DNA of 64,000 bases from Qipengyuania vulgaris (lineage in GTDB: Bacteria; Pseudomonadota; Alphaproteobacteria; Sphingomonadales; Sphingomonadaceae), in contig CCSI01000001.1 in NCBI GenBank assembly GCA_000756795.1, positions 310,001-374,000 on the forward strand, written 5' to 3'. The notes under the pieces were generated by a model. That model was not told where the DNA came from. It was given only the letters and a program-made list of their open reading frames with translations, and ran no database searches. Positions 38,457-46,461 of the stretch are shown piece by piece (positions within the stretch are counted from its first letter, which is position 1; the number at the start of each line of letters is the position of its first letter). Position numbers and translations under genes: made by a program.

Positions 38457-39588
38457 TGCGCTCAAGGTCCTCATCGTCGGCGCCAGCGGCGTGTTCGGCT
38501 CGCGGCTTGCGGAATTGGCCTCGCGAGAAGAAGGCATCGAACTGACGCTGGCCGCTCGCAATTTGCGCAAGCTGGAGGCAGTGGCGGGTGACCTGCCGCG
38601 AAAGCCCGGTCTCGCTCGCATCGACCGTGATACGGTCAAGTCGGTCGACCTCGTCGGCTACGATTTGGTCATCGATGCAGCAGGCCCCTTCCAGTCATCG
38701 CACACCAAGCTGATCGACGCTGCCATAGGCGCGCGTGTAGATTACATCGACCTGGCCGACGGGCGAGAATTCGTCGCATCCTTCCCGTGCTTCGACAATG
38801 CGGCGCAGGAAGCGGGCGTTACGCTGGTGACGGGGGCAAGCTCCATCCCCGCGCTCAGCCATGCGGTCATCGATAAGCTGACGGCAGGCTGGCAGGCCAT
38901 CGACGCCTTGCGCATCGGCATCTATCCCGGCAACCGCGCCCCGCGTGGCCGGTCGGTGGTCGAGGCAATCCTCTTCTATGTCGGCAAGCCTGTGCGGGTG
39001 TTCCGGGAAGGCGAGTGGCAGGCGGTGCCGGGTTGGGGTGGCCTTCACCGCGAGGAGATCCCGCGCATCGGCAAGCGCTGGGCGTCGGTTTGCGACACGC
39101 CCGAGCAGGATTTGCTGGTCGAACGGTACAAGCCTCGCCAGTCGGCGGAATTCTTCGCCGGTCTCGAATTAGGTTTGCTGCACGTAGGCTTGTGGCTGTG
39201 CTCGCTTCCGGTGCGCTTGGGCTGGCTGAGGAGCCTGCGGCGCTTTGCCTTGCCAATGCTCAAGGTTGCTGAGCTGGTTCGCCTTGTCGGATCGGACCGG
39301 GGAGCAATGACGGTGCGGGCAAAGGGAATCGGGCGCTCCGGGCAGCGTGCCGAGGCCAGCTGGGTCCTGCGCGCCGACGCGAACCGCGGTCCTTATGTCC
39401 CGGTCCTCGCGGCGCTGGCAATGATCCGGAGGTTTCGTGAAGGCAGTGCTCCGCCGCCCGGAGCCTTCGTCTGCTCCGGCTTGCTCGACCTTCGAGACTT
39501 CGAAGGGGACATGAACCGACTGGGGATGGAGCATTGGTGGGAGTTTGATGAAGTGCCGGCCAATGAAGAATCGGATCTAGCGGCCTGA
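38449..39588 (+). CDS. Saccharopine-dehydrogenase-like NAD(P)-binding oxidoreductase
   Basis: A 379-residue protein with an N-terminal Rossmann fold: VLIVGASGVFGSRLAELAS (residues about 7-25), LAARNLRKLEAVAG, then DLVIDAAGPFQ and YIDLADGREFVASFP, the pattern of the Sacchrp_dh_NADP family. The C-terminal half (from about 240) has hydrophobic stretches and no named domain. The substrate is unknown; membership in a lysine pathway is not implied. Confidence 0.85.
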   Translation: MPSALKVLIVGASGVFGSRLAELASREEGIELTLAARNLRKLEAVAGDLPRKPGLARIDRDTVKSVDLVGYDLVIDAAGPFQSSHTKLIDAAIGARVDYIDLADGREFVASFPCFDNAAQEAGVTLVTGASSIPALSHAVIDKLTAGWQAIDALRIGIYPGNRAPRGRSVVEAILFYVGKPVRVFREGEWQAVPGWGGLHREEIPRIGKRWASVCDTPEQDLLVERYKPRQSAEFFAGLELGLLHVGLWLCSLPVRLGWLRSLRRFALPMLKVAELVRLVGSDRGAMTVRAKGIGRSGQRAEASWVLRADANRGPYVPVLAALAMIRRFREGSAPPPGAFVCSGLLDLRDFEGDMNRLGMEHWWEFDEVPANEESDLAA

Positions 39589-39706
39589 CGTTCAGGCTTT
39601 AGGCCCGTTAAATGAATGGAAGTCGTTCAGGAACGTGTGGCTGCGGGCAGGATTCAGGTAGGCCCCTTTCGCTTTATCAGTCCCAATATTTAGGAAAATC
39701 AACCAG

Positions 39707-39735
39707 TTGACTGTTAATAAAACTTCCCATATTCC
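39707..39735 (+). promoter_or_regulatory. Promoter for the first Arg/Tyr-rich secreted protein
   Basis: TTGACT (39707-39712), 17-base spacer rich in A/T, TATTCC (39730-39735). The 253-base gap from 39589 holds no other feature I can support. TTGAGGAGAG (39828-39837) is the ribosome site. Confidence 0.6.
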
Positions 39736-39841
39736 TGAACACAGTCTGCACCCGCGATTCAGCGTCACCTCACAGCGACTCGCCTAGAACGTCATTCAAC
39801 CGAGGCAATCCCGCCACGGTATGACTTTGAGGAGAGCCTCT

Positions 39842-40447
39842 ATGATCAAGAACATCAAGACATTCGCGAAAGGTGGGATCGCGACTGCAACGGTCGGTGC
39901 AATGGCACTCGCCGGAGCCACTCCCGCCCAGGCCCGTGACCGCGACGGTGACGGCATTTCCGCTGGCGATATCATCGCCGGTGCCGTGATCCTCGGCGGT
40001 ATCGCCGCCATTGCCAGCTCGTCCAAGCGCGACCGCGATTACTACCGCGATGGCCGCTATTATCGTGATGGCCGCTATTACCGCGACGGGCGCGACTATC
40101 GCCGGCATGCCTATCGCCACCGCGGCAATCCGCGCGCTGCAGTCGAGCGTTGCGTTCGCGCTGCCACGCAGGACGCCCGCCGCTTTGGCCACTATCGCTA
40201 CGCTCAGGTGACCGACATCCGTGACGTCGAAGACACCCGCTACGGTTGGCGAGTGAAGGGTCGCATGGTGGTCGATGACCGTCGCGGCGGACGTTACGAT
40301 CGCTACCGTAATTACGACCGCTATGACCGCTACGATCGCCGTGATCGCTACGACCGCAGGGGTGGAGATAGCGGCAAGTTCACCTGCTACATCGAACGGG
40401 GCCGCGTGAGCCACGTCGATTTCAAGGGCATTCGCGGCCTCCGCTAA
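39842..40447 (+). CDS. Exported Arg/Tyr/Asp-rich protein, paralogue 1
   Basis: A 201-residue protein with a signal peptide ending near TPAQA. A Gly/Ala/Ile segment GDIIAGAVILGGIAAIASSS follows, then three tandem copies of YYRDGR (coded by near-identical 18-base repeats at about 40042-40095), a Cys-containing AVERCVRAATQDARRFGHY, and a second RYDRYDRR tract. The end CYIERGRVSHVDFKGIRG could form a small beta unit with a disulfide. It resembles the next gene in layout. Function unknown. Confidence 0.82.
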   Translation: MIKNIKTFAKGGIATATVGAMALAGATPAQARDRDGDGISAGDIIAGAVILGGIAAIASSSKRDRDYYRDGRYYRDGRYYRDGRDYRRHAYRHRGNPRAAVERCVRAATQDARRFGHYRYAQVTDIRDVEDTRYGWRVKGRMVVDDRRGGRYDRYRNYDRYDRYDRRDRYDRRGGDSGKFTCYIERGRVSHVDFKGIRGLR

Positions 40448-40466
40448 AGCCCACGTCAATAACCAA

Positions 40467-40504
40467 TAGCGGCTCGGGTCCCTCTCACACCCGGGCCGCT
40501 TTTT
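40467..40504 (+). terminator. Rho-independent terminator after paralogue 1
   Basis: AGCGGCTCGGGT (40467-40478) pairs with ACCCGGGCCGCT (40488-40499) with one G-U position; six T follow. The two paralogues are therefore separate transcription units. Confidence 0.92.
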
Positions 40505-40605
40505 TGTGCGCGGTTCAGCCGGAATAAAGGCTTTCGCGCACATGAATGCGACATCGTCAGACGAATCGCATCAGGTGGGGGTGCGAGAACAACAGGGATC
40601 GGCCC

Positions 40606-41415
40606 ATGCCGTATTTGAACAAACTCGCCGCCGCGCCTGCCATGCTTGCGGCGCTTTCGCTCACCGCAACCCCGGCTGCTGCCGCCGATATGTCGATTGC
40701 CTCACCGGCAAAGAGCGGCATTGCGCAGGTTCTCGATGTCGAAGCCTCGCAGACAGCAGAGCATCACCGCTACCATCGCTATCGGTATCGCCGAGGACCT
40801 GGTCTTGGAGACGTTGTGGCGGGCGTGCTGATCGTCGGCGCGATTGCCCATGTGGCCAAGCGAGCGAGCGAAGACCGCCGCTATCGCGACCGCCGCGACC
40901 GCGACCGCGATTACCGCCGAGACGTGCGCTGGAATGACGAGCGCGGGCTCGATCGCGCCATCGGCATGTGCATCGACGCCGTGGAGCGCCGCGCACGGGT
41001 CGAGACCGTCGACCGCGCCAATCGCACAGCGCGTGGCTGGAGCGTCGAAGGCACGCTCTCGCGCGGTGGGGACTTCGATTGCGAAATCGACAATGACGGT
41101 CGCGGTGTCGAGGTCAATCTCGGCCGCGGCGGCGACCGCTACGAGCCGGACGAGCGCGACGATGACGAGCGCTACGAAGACATCGATTACGATCGCCGTG
41201 GCCGTGACCGTGATTACGAGAACGAGCGGGACGACGACCAGTGGGACGACGACCGCTACTCTTCGGAGTGGAGCAAAGTCGATCGCGGCGAAGTGGCTGC
41301 AGAAACCGCGCAGGCTCCGACTGCCTCCTATCCGGGCGGACCGGTTGATGAAGACGACGGCGAAATAGACGGCGATCTCGAAATCGGCACCGGCTACCCG
41401 GGCGCGGGAGTTTAG
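40606..41415 (+). CDS. Exported Arg/Asp-rich protein, paralogue 2
   Basis: A 269-residue protein with signal peptide ending near ATPAAAA. Like paralogue 1 it has GDVVAGVLIVGAIAHVAKRA, an Arg/Asp repeat (RRYRDRRDRDRDYRRD), then AIGMCIDAVERRARVETVD and GWSVEGTLSRGGDFDCEIDN, which align with the conserved Cys-containing domain of paralogue 1. The C terminus is a long acidic Asp/Arg/Tyr tail. The frame is open upstream to 40546, but the signal peptide marks the ATG at 40606. It overlaps the convergent gene by four bases. Confidence 0.82.
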   Translation: MPYLNKLAAAPAMLAALSLTATPAAAADMSIASPAKSGIAQVLDVEASQTAEHHRYHRYRYRRGPGLGDVVAGVLIVGAIAHVAKRASEDRRYRDRRDRDRDYRRDVRWNDERGLDRAIGMCIDAVERRARVETVDRANRTARGWSVEGTLSRGGDFDCEIDNDGRGVEVNLGRGGDRYEPDERDDDERYEDIDYDRRGRDRDYENERDDDQWDDDRYSSEWSKVDRGEVAAETAQAPTASYPGGPVDEDDGEIDGDLEIGTGYPGAGV

Positions 41416-42050
41416 TCTCCGCCCGGTCCCCGCTCGTCGTAAGAGGGCAGGGCAAGGTTCATCAGGATGGCGGCGAGACGCAGTGCAAAACCTGCCAACG
41501 CCGCCGCTATCCATGTCCACCAATTGGTGAGGTCGAGCAGCGAGCCCAGCGCGGTCAGGCTCGCCGACAGCGCGGCTGCGGTTACGTAGAGCTCGGGCCG
41601 CATCAGGATGGAGGGACGTCCTGCCAGCACGTCGCGGATGATGCCGCCTGCCGTGCCGGTGATAACCCCCATCAGCACCGCAGGAATGGGCGGCACGCCA
41701 TATTCGATGGCCTTGGCCGTGCCAAGCACCGCATAGGCCGCGAGCCCCGCGCCATCGGCGATGGAGAGGAACTTGCCCTCCCACCAGCGCGTCGGCGTGA
41801 ACCATGCGAAGAGCGCAATGCCGAGGCAGATGGCCGCCACCCAGGGGTCCGCAATCCAGAACACCGGCGCGCCGATGAGGAGGTCGCGAATGGTGCCGCC
41901 CCCCACGCCAGTAATCAGCGCGAAGAAGGACAGTGTCACCAGCGTCTGCTTCTCCTTTGCCGCCACCAGCGCGCCGGTCAGCGCGAAGATCGCGACGCCG
42001 AGCAGGTCGAGCCAGTCGAGGACCGGGGTGAGGACGGCTTCGGGGTTCAA
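41412..42050 (-). CDS. UPF0126/TRIC-type trimeric cation channel family protein
   Basis: A 212-residue membrane protein with two internal repeats of three helices. Each repeat carries the conserved glycine-rich motif: GVGGGTIRDLL in the first, GTAGGIIRDVL in the second, the hallmark of UPF0126. Prokaryotic TRIC homologues conduct potassium; the role here is inferred. No ATG exists at the right place; a TTG at 42050 forms a TTGA overlap with the upstream PepSY gene and fits the N-terminal sequence NPEAVLTPVL. Confidence 0.87.
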   Translation of the reverse strand: MNPEAVLTPVLDWLDLLGVAIFALTGALVAAKEKQTLVTLSFFALITGVGGGTIRDLLIGAPVFWIADPWVAAICLGIALFAWFTPTRWWEGKFLSIADGAGLAAYAVLGTAKAIEYGVPPIPAVLMGVITGTAGGIIRDVLAGRPSILMRPELYVTAAALSASLTALGSLLDLTNWWTWIAAALAGFALRLAAILMNLALPSYDERGPGGD

Positions 42051-42745
42051 GTCTGCACCCGTGCTTTCCGGCGACGGAACATCAATATGCAGCCGAGCAG
42101 CGCGCCAAGGATCGAAAGGATTGCGAAGATGATGAGGGTGGGGTGGCTCGTATCCTCGCGCGTCTCCAGATCCATGATGTGGAGGCCGAACATTAGGTCG
42201 AAGGTGCGCCACCACTCGGTGCGCACAGCCTCGATACGGCCGCTCTCGATACCGACGTAGATATTGGTCTCGTCCGCCAGCGTGACCTGCCACACGTCCA
42301 GCGGGCGGCGGAAATCGAAGGGCACATTGTCCGCCTCGTAGCGGGCGGTGTTCACCACCTGGTCGCCGCCCTTGATGCCTTCGCGCACGATGAGCCGGGC
42401 CTCGACCTCGGACAGCGGCGACATCTTCTTGCCATCGGGCCGGTATCGCTCGGTCGTGCCGTCCATGTAAGTGATGCGCGTGACCGTTTCGCCAAGTTCG
42501 ACCTGCGTCGTAACCGAGCGAACCGGCTTCGTGCTGGCGGAGGGCAGCGACACGGAAATGTTCGTATCGCGGGGAAGGGCGCGCTCGGTGCCTTCGATGC
42601 GCAGATGGTTGCCGCGCACTTCCTCGATGGGGGTGAGGACCATGACGAGGCCCGTCACGGTCCACATGAGTACCGGCACGCCGACCAGCCAGCCGAGCCA
42701 GATGTGCCACTTCGCAAACAGCTGCATCACGCGCTGCTGAGCCAT
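42047..42745 (-). CDS. PepSY-type transmembrane protein
   Basis: A 232-residue protein with an N-terminal helix WHIWLGWLVGVPVLMWTVTG, a periplasmic domain containing EVEARLIVREGIKGGDQV and TNIYVGIESGRIEAVRTEWW, and a C-terminal helix TLIIFAILSILGALLGCILM. WHxWxGW openings and PepSY-like domains are typical of iron-uptake-associated membrane proteins, but no siderophore gene adjoins. ATG at 42745; a second ATG at 42727 is possible. Coupled to the UPF0126 gene by a four-base overlap. Confidence 0.8.
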   Translation of the reverse strand: MAQQRVMQLFAKWHIWLGWLVGVPVLMWTVTGLVMVLTPIEEVRGNHLRIEGTERALPRDTNISVSLPSASTKPVRSVTTQVELGETVTRITYMDGTTERYRPDGKKMSPLSEVEARLIVREGIKGGDQVVNTARYEADNVPFDFRRPLDVWQVTLADETNIYVGIESGRIEAVRTEWWRTFDLMFGLHIMDLETREDTSHPTLIIFAILSILGALLGCILMFRRRKARVQT

Positions 42746-42791
42746 AAATCGATAACTCCCGTCGTCTGCGCGGAGCCTTGGGCTTGTGAGC

Positions 42792-44123
42792 TCAGGAGTG
42801 CAAGACCCGGCCGATTTCTTCCGCAGCCTCGATGCAGGCGAGGTCCGACCAGCGCGGACCGATGACCTGCATGCCGCAGGGCAGGCCATCGCTGCCGCCG
42901 ATGGGCAGCACCGTCGCGGGCAGGTTCGGGAAGGTCGCAAGGCCCGCCCAGCACAGGCCCGCCGCGCCCGGCACGTCCTTGCCGTCGATATCGAGCATGC
43001 TGTCGAAGACGCGCTCCTTGCTGTTGGGCACGGCGAGGACGGGGGCAGGCGGCGCGAGGACGAAGTCGTAGGTCTCGAACAATTTCGCCCAAGCCATTTC
43101 GTTGCGCGCCTGGATATCGAGCAGGTCGAACCAGTCGGTCGCGCTCGCCCGCTTGCCGTCTTTGTTCGGCGCGCCCCGCGCCATCGCAATATTGAGCATG
43201 CGCATGTAGTCCGAGTGCTGGCGGGCAAGGTCGGGCACGAGGTCGCTCGCCCGGTCGACCGAGACGCCCGCCTTTTCGAGCGCGCTTGCCGTCTCCTCCA
43301 TCGCGCCAAGGACAGCGCTGCCGGTAGGGCAGGAAGGGTGTTCGGCCAGCACAAGCACGCGGCAATTGCGCAGCGAAGTGGTCTTTTCCGACAAGGGAAT
43401 GCTGGCGGTGATACGCATCAGCGCCGCAAGGTCGGCAGCATTGCGGGCCAGCGGTCCGGCAATCGACAGCGCCCCGTCATGCTGGCCGCGCCCTGCCATT
43501 AGCGGGTGATCGTGACCTTCCTTGCTGATTAGGCCCCAGCTCGACTTGTGTCCCCAAATCCCGCAGAAATGCGCCGGTACGCGCACAGATCCGCCGATGT
43601 CGGTGCCAAATTCGCACGGCACCATCCCGCTCGCCACTGCAGCCGCAGAGCCGCCCGAGGAGCCCCCGGGCGAGCGCTCGTGGTCGTGCGGATTGTGCGT
43701 GCGGCCATAGACTGGATTGACCGATTGCCAGTCGGCGAGGTCGGGCGGGACGTTGGTCTTGCCGAGGAAAACGACGCCTGCGTCCTTAAGCAGTCTCACA
43801 ACGCGCGAATCCGCCTTGGCCGTGGCATCTCGATGTGCCTCGTGGCCCCAGCTTGTGGGAAGCCCAGCGATGTCGAAGCTTTCCTTGATGGTCATCGGTA
43901 CGCCGAAGAGCGGCGCATTCGAGCCATCTGAGCCGAGCATGCCCTTGGCGGTATCGCGCGCGCGGTCGAAATCGCAGACCACCACGGCGTTGATGTGGGC
44001 ATCGTGCTGTTCGATACGGGCTATTGCTGCGTCCACCGCCTCCAGCGGCGAAATGTCCCCGCGCGCAACCATGGCGGCGGTTTCGATGGCGCCGGGTTCA
44101 TCGGTCAGGACCGGATAGGACAT
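42792..44123 (-). CDS. Amidase signature family hydrolase
   Basis: A 443-residue amide hydrolase. The Ser-cisSer-Lys triad is K80 (in PMTIKESFD), S155 (in SPGGSSGGSA) and S179 (in TDIGGSVRVPA); the spacings of 75 and 24 residues are identical to fatty acid amide hydrolase K142-S217-S241. The rest has the usual amidase order, with GGSDGLPCGMQVIGPRWSD near the end. No partner subunits GatB/GatC are nearby, so it is not evidently the tRNA amidotransferase. Substrate unknown. Confidence 0.93.
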   Translation of the reverse strand: MSYPVLTDEPGAIETAAMVARGDISPLEAVDAAIARIEQHDAHINAVVVCDFDRARDTAKGMLGSDGSNAPLFGVPMTIKESFDIAGLPTSWGHEAHRDATAKADSRVVRLLKDAGVVFLGKTNVPPDLADWQSVNPVYGRTHNPHDHERSPGGSSGGSAAAVASGMVPCEFGTDIGGSVRVPAHFCGIWGHKSSWGLISKEGHDHPLMAGRGQHDGALSIAGPLARNAADLAALMRITASIPLSEKTTSLRNCRVLVLAEHPSCPTGSAVLGAMEETASALEKAGVSVDRASDLVPDLARQHSDYMRMLNIAMARGAPNKDGKRASATDWFDLLDIQARNEMAWAKLFETYDFVLAPPAPVLAVPNSKERVFDSMLDIDGKDVPGAAGLCWAGLATFPNLPATVLPIGGSDGLPCGMQVIGPRWSDLACIEAAEEIGRVLHS

Positions 44124-44131
44124 GAAAGCTC

Positions 44132-44166
44132 TCCCTCGCGATACAGACTAGGCGTATCGCGAGGGA
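44132..44166. repeat. 13-bp perfect inverted repeat between serine hydrolase and amidase genes
   Basis: TCCCTCGCGATAC (44132-44144) and GTATCGCGAGGGA (44154-44166) around a nine-base loop. It lies downstream of the serine hydrolase stop and just upstream of the amidase ATG. No T-run on either strand; it may be an mRNA 3'-end stabiliser or a factor-dependent terminator. Confidence 0.6.
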
Positions 44167-44191
44167 AGGCAAAGGAATGGTTACGGCGGCG

Positions 44192-45559
44192 CTATTCGCG
44201 CGAGGCCTCGACCGTCCCGCCGCCCTGGTTGAGCGTGACCGAGTTCACCGCACCGTCCTCGCCGCGATTGAACTTCAGGCGGGCGTCGACGACCTTAAGG
44301 AAGAACTCGTCCTCTCCGCTGGCGAAGACGGGGTGAGCGGCCTGGCCGGTTGCCTGCGTCATGAACTGACCGTCCTTGACGAAGAATTTCAGCGCGAATT
44401 GCGGGCTGACGCGGTAAGTGCCGACGTACTGTTCGAGGTCGATATCGTCGGTCGAGACTTCGACCAATTCGCTTGCCAGCTGCACTTCGCCGCCCTGCGC
44501 CAGCGTCATCAGCGAACGGCCAAGCTGGTTGGCGCTCCCGCCGTTGAGATTGGCGAGCACCACAACGGTGATGTCCTTGGCCGGGTCGTTTCCGAGCCAG
44601 GTGTTGAAGCCCTCGATGCCGCCGCCGTGCCAGTAGACTGTCTGGCCCTCGATATCCTCGACCAGCACGCCGCTTGCGTATTTGGCCTCGCCGAAGGCCT
44701 CGAAATTGACCGGCGCAAGATAGGTCTGCAGCGTTTCGGGCTTGAGGAGCTTCCCGCCGAACAGGCCCTGCTGCCATTTGAGCAGGTCGCCGGTGGTCGA
44801 ATACATGTCGCCGCCGCCCGTGGGGATGGTCATGCTGACGTAGTCGGCGTTGATGACGCCATCCTCCGAGGGCGAGTAGCCCGAGGCGCGCTTGGCGAGG
44901 ATTGTGTCGGTATCGTCGACACCCGTGTCCGCCATTCCCAGCGGGTCGAAGATGTTGGACTGCATGAAGGAACCGAGCGGCTCGCCGGCAACCTTGCCGA
45001 CGATGGCCGAGAGGAGGAGGTAGCCGGAATTGGAATATTTCCACTGGCTGCCCGGCTCGAATTCGAGCTCGCGCTCGGCGAATTTGCCGACCAGCGTTTC
45101 CAGCTTCCACGGCTGGTATTTCCACCGCGGGAAATCTTCGAAGGAGGTGATGCTCGGAATGCCCGAAGTGTGGTGGATGAGATGCGCGACGGTGATGTCG
45201 TCCCAAGCCGCCGGTGCGTCGGGCCAATAGGTCTTAACCGGTGCGTTGATATCAAGCTCGCCGCGCTCGTGGAGCAACAGGATCGAGACGGCGGTGAACT
45301 GCTTGGTGATGGATCCGAGGCGGAACTTGGTGTCGGGGCTGTTGGCGATGTCCCATTCGAGATTGGCCGAGCCATAACCCTTGTCGAGCAGTACCTCGTC
45401 CCCGATCGCGACCAGCGCGGTGCCCATAAATTTCTTCTCGTCAGCATGCTCGGTGACCGCCTTGTCCATACGGCCCGCATCCTGCGCGGAGAGGGCAGTG
45501 CCGGAGAGCAGCAAGGCGAGCGGGGCGAGCGCGCCGGTGGCGCGGCGAAGAGTGAACAT
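44192..45559 (-). CDS. Secreted serine hydrolase, beta-lactamase/class C-like
   Basis: A 455-residue exported protein: signal peptide to about residue 25 (ALLLSGTALSAQDA). Penicillin-recognising motifs are S83-I-T-K86 (nucleophile and base), Y175-S-N177 and H311-G-G-G314, the HxG variant seen in esterase-like members such as EstB and D-aminopeptidases. The C-terminal 100 residues form a lipocalin-like domain (from about YVGTYRVSPQFALKFFVKD). Class C fold with esterase or peptidase activity is likely; antibiotic resistance is not implied. Confidence 0.9.
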   Translation of the reverse strand: MFTLRRATGALAPLALLLSGTALSAQDAGRMDKAVTEHADEKKFMGTALVAIGDEVLLDKGYGSANLEWDIANSPDTKFRLGSITKQFTAVSILLLHERGELDINAPVKTYWPDAPAAWDDITVAHLIHHTSGIPSITSFEDFPRWKYQPWKLETLVGKFAERELEFEPGSQWKYSNSGYLLLSAIVGKVAGEPLGSFMQSNIFDPLGMADTGVDDTDTILAKRASGYSPSEDGVINADYVSMTIPTGGGDMYSTTGDLLKWQQGLFGGKLLKPETLQTYLAPVNFEAFGEAKYASGVLVEDIEGQTVYWHGGGIEGFNTWLGNDPAKDITVVVLANLNGGSANQLGRSLMTLAQGGEVQLASELVEVSTDDIDLEQYVGTYRVSPQFALKFFVKDGQFMTQATGQAAHPVFASGEDEFFLKVVDARLKFNRGEDGAVNSVTLNQGGGTVEASRE

Positions 45560-45622
45560 TGAAAACCTCCCTGAGTGAATTGCTGCACTAATACACCATG
45601 CTGGTTGCAGTGCAACTCCTCG

Positions 45623-46456
45623 TCAGGCTTCCGGTCTTCCCTCGTCGGTAGTTTGTCGACGCGCGGCGGCGATGGCCAGCATGAAGCCGATTATCGACGA
45701 AGCGCCGTAGCCTGCCAGCGGTACCGGGTAGTCGGCGAGAAATGAGATGGCGGTAAAGGCGATGAACGCCAGCGCAAGGACCAGCCCGTCTCGCTGTGAC
45801 AGTTCACTTCCTCGGAGTAGGAACATCGGAGTCGTGAAGAGGAGGGCGACCAGTCCGGCGGCGGCCCAGGGGGAGCGCTCCCACAACATCGGGACGAGTC
45901 CCTCTCCGAAAAGCACGGGCGGCGGTCCGCCTGAGCGCAGGGCGGTGATAAAGGCAACCACCCCAAGCAAAGCCGAAGGAAGTCCTTTCCAGTCTTTCCA
46001 GTGATAGGACCACGCCAGCGCAACCAAGGAAAAGGCCAGCGCGAGGGCGGCGTCGACTTGCAGGGCCGCAATGGCTGTACCTGCGACAAGGGCCAGCCAG
46101 CCCCACGCCCTGTCGCGCATCGCCAGCACCGAGAGCAGCGGCGCGATAAGCAGGCCTGAATTGAGCGTCAGCGGGCCAACCGGGAGCCACCTGCGGGCGC
46201 CGTCAAGCTCAGGTCCCGTAATCAGCGGAAGCGCAAGGATTGCGAGCAATACGAGAGCGACAGCCTTTTGCGCCACAACAGCTTTCGGAAGGCGGAGAAG
46301 GTGCAGACCCAGCAGGCCTAGCAGGAACGCGCCCGCATTGATGGCGGCGTAGTGCGCCGGCGCGCCAAAGGCCGCAAAGACAGCCAGCCCGCCAAAGACG
46401 GGAAGGGCAATCATTCGTGCGAGCCTTAATGTCCGCTTGAACGATTGCCCTTCCAT
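45623..46456 (-). CDS. Truncated SEDS (FtsW/RodA-like) membrane protein
   Basis: A 277-residue multi-helix protein. Three short matches follow the FtsW/RodA order: GARRWLPVGPLTLNSG (FtsW has GARRW-x-QPSE), ALQVDAALALAFSLVAL (compare LQPDLGTA) and PVPLAGYGASSIIGFML (compare SYGGSS). It is about 100 residues shorter than FtsW, the E of QPSE is replaced, and the extracellular loop that carries the catalytic aspartate in RodA is not recognisable. It begins five bases after the lpdA stop, at the end of the TCA cluster. A degenerate SEDS-like protein is my reading; an unrelated membrane protein is possible. Confidence 0.6.
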   Translation of the reverse strand: MEGQSFKRTLRLARMIALPVFGGLAVFAAFGAPAHYAAINAGAFLLGLLGLHLLRLPKAVVAQKAVALVLLAILALPLITGPELDGARRWLPVGPLTLNSGLLIAPLLSVLAMRDRAWGWLALVAGTAIAALQVDAALALAFSLVALAWSYHWKDWKGLPSALLGVVAFITALRSGGPPPVLFGEGLVPMLWERSPWAAAGLVALLFTTPMFLLRGSELSQRDGLVLALAFIAFTAISFLADYPVPLAGYGASSIIGFMLAIAAARRQTTDEGRPEA

Positions 46457-46461
46457 GTCGG

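Noticed and set aside
41412..42710. UPF0126 frame extended upstream to a 432-codon protein.
   Set aside because: The extra sequence is a shadow of the PepSY gene; the TTG at 42050 gives a normal-length UPF0126 protein.
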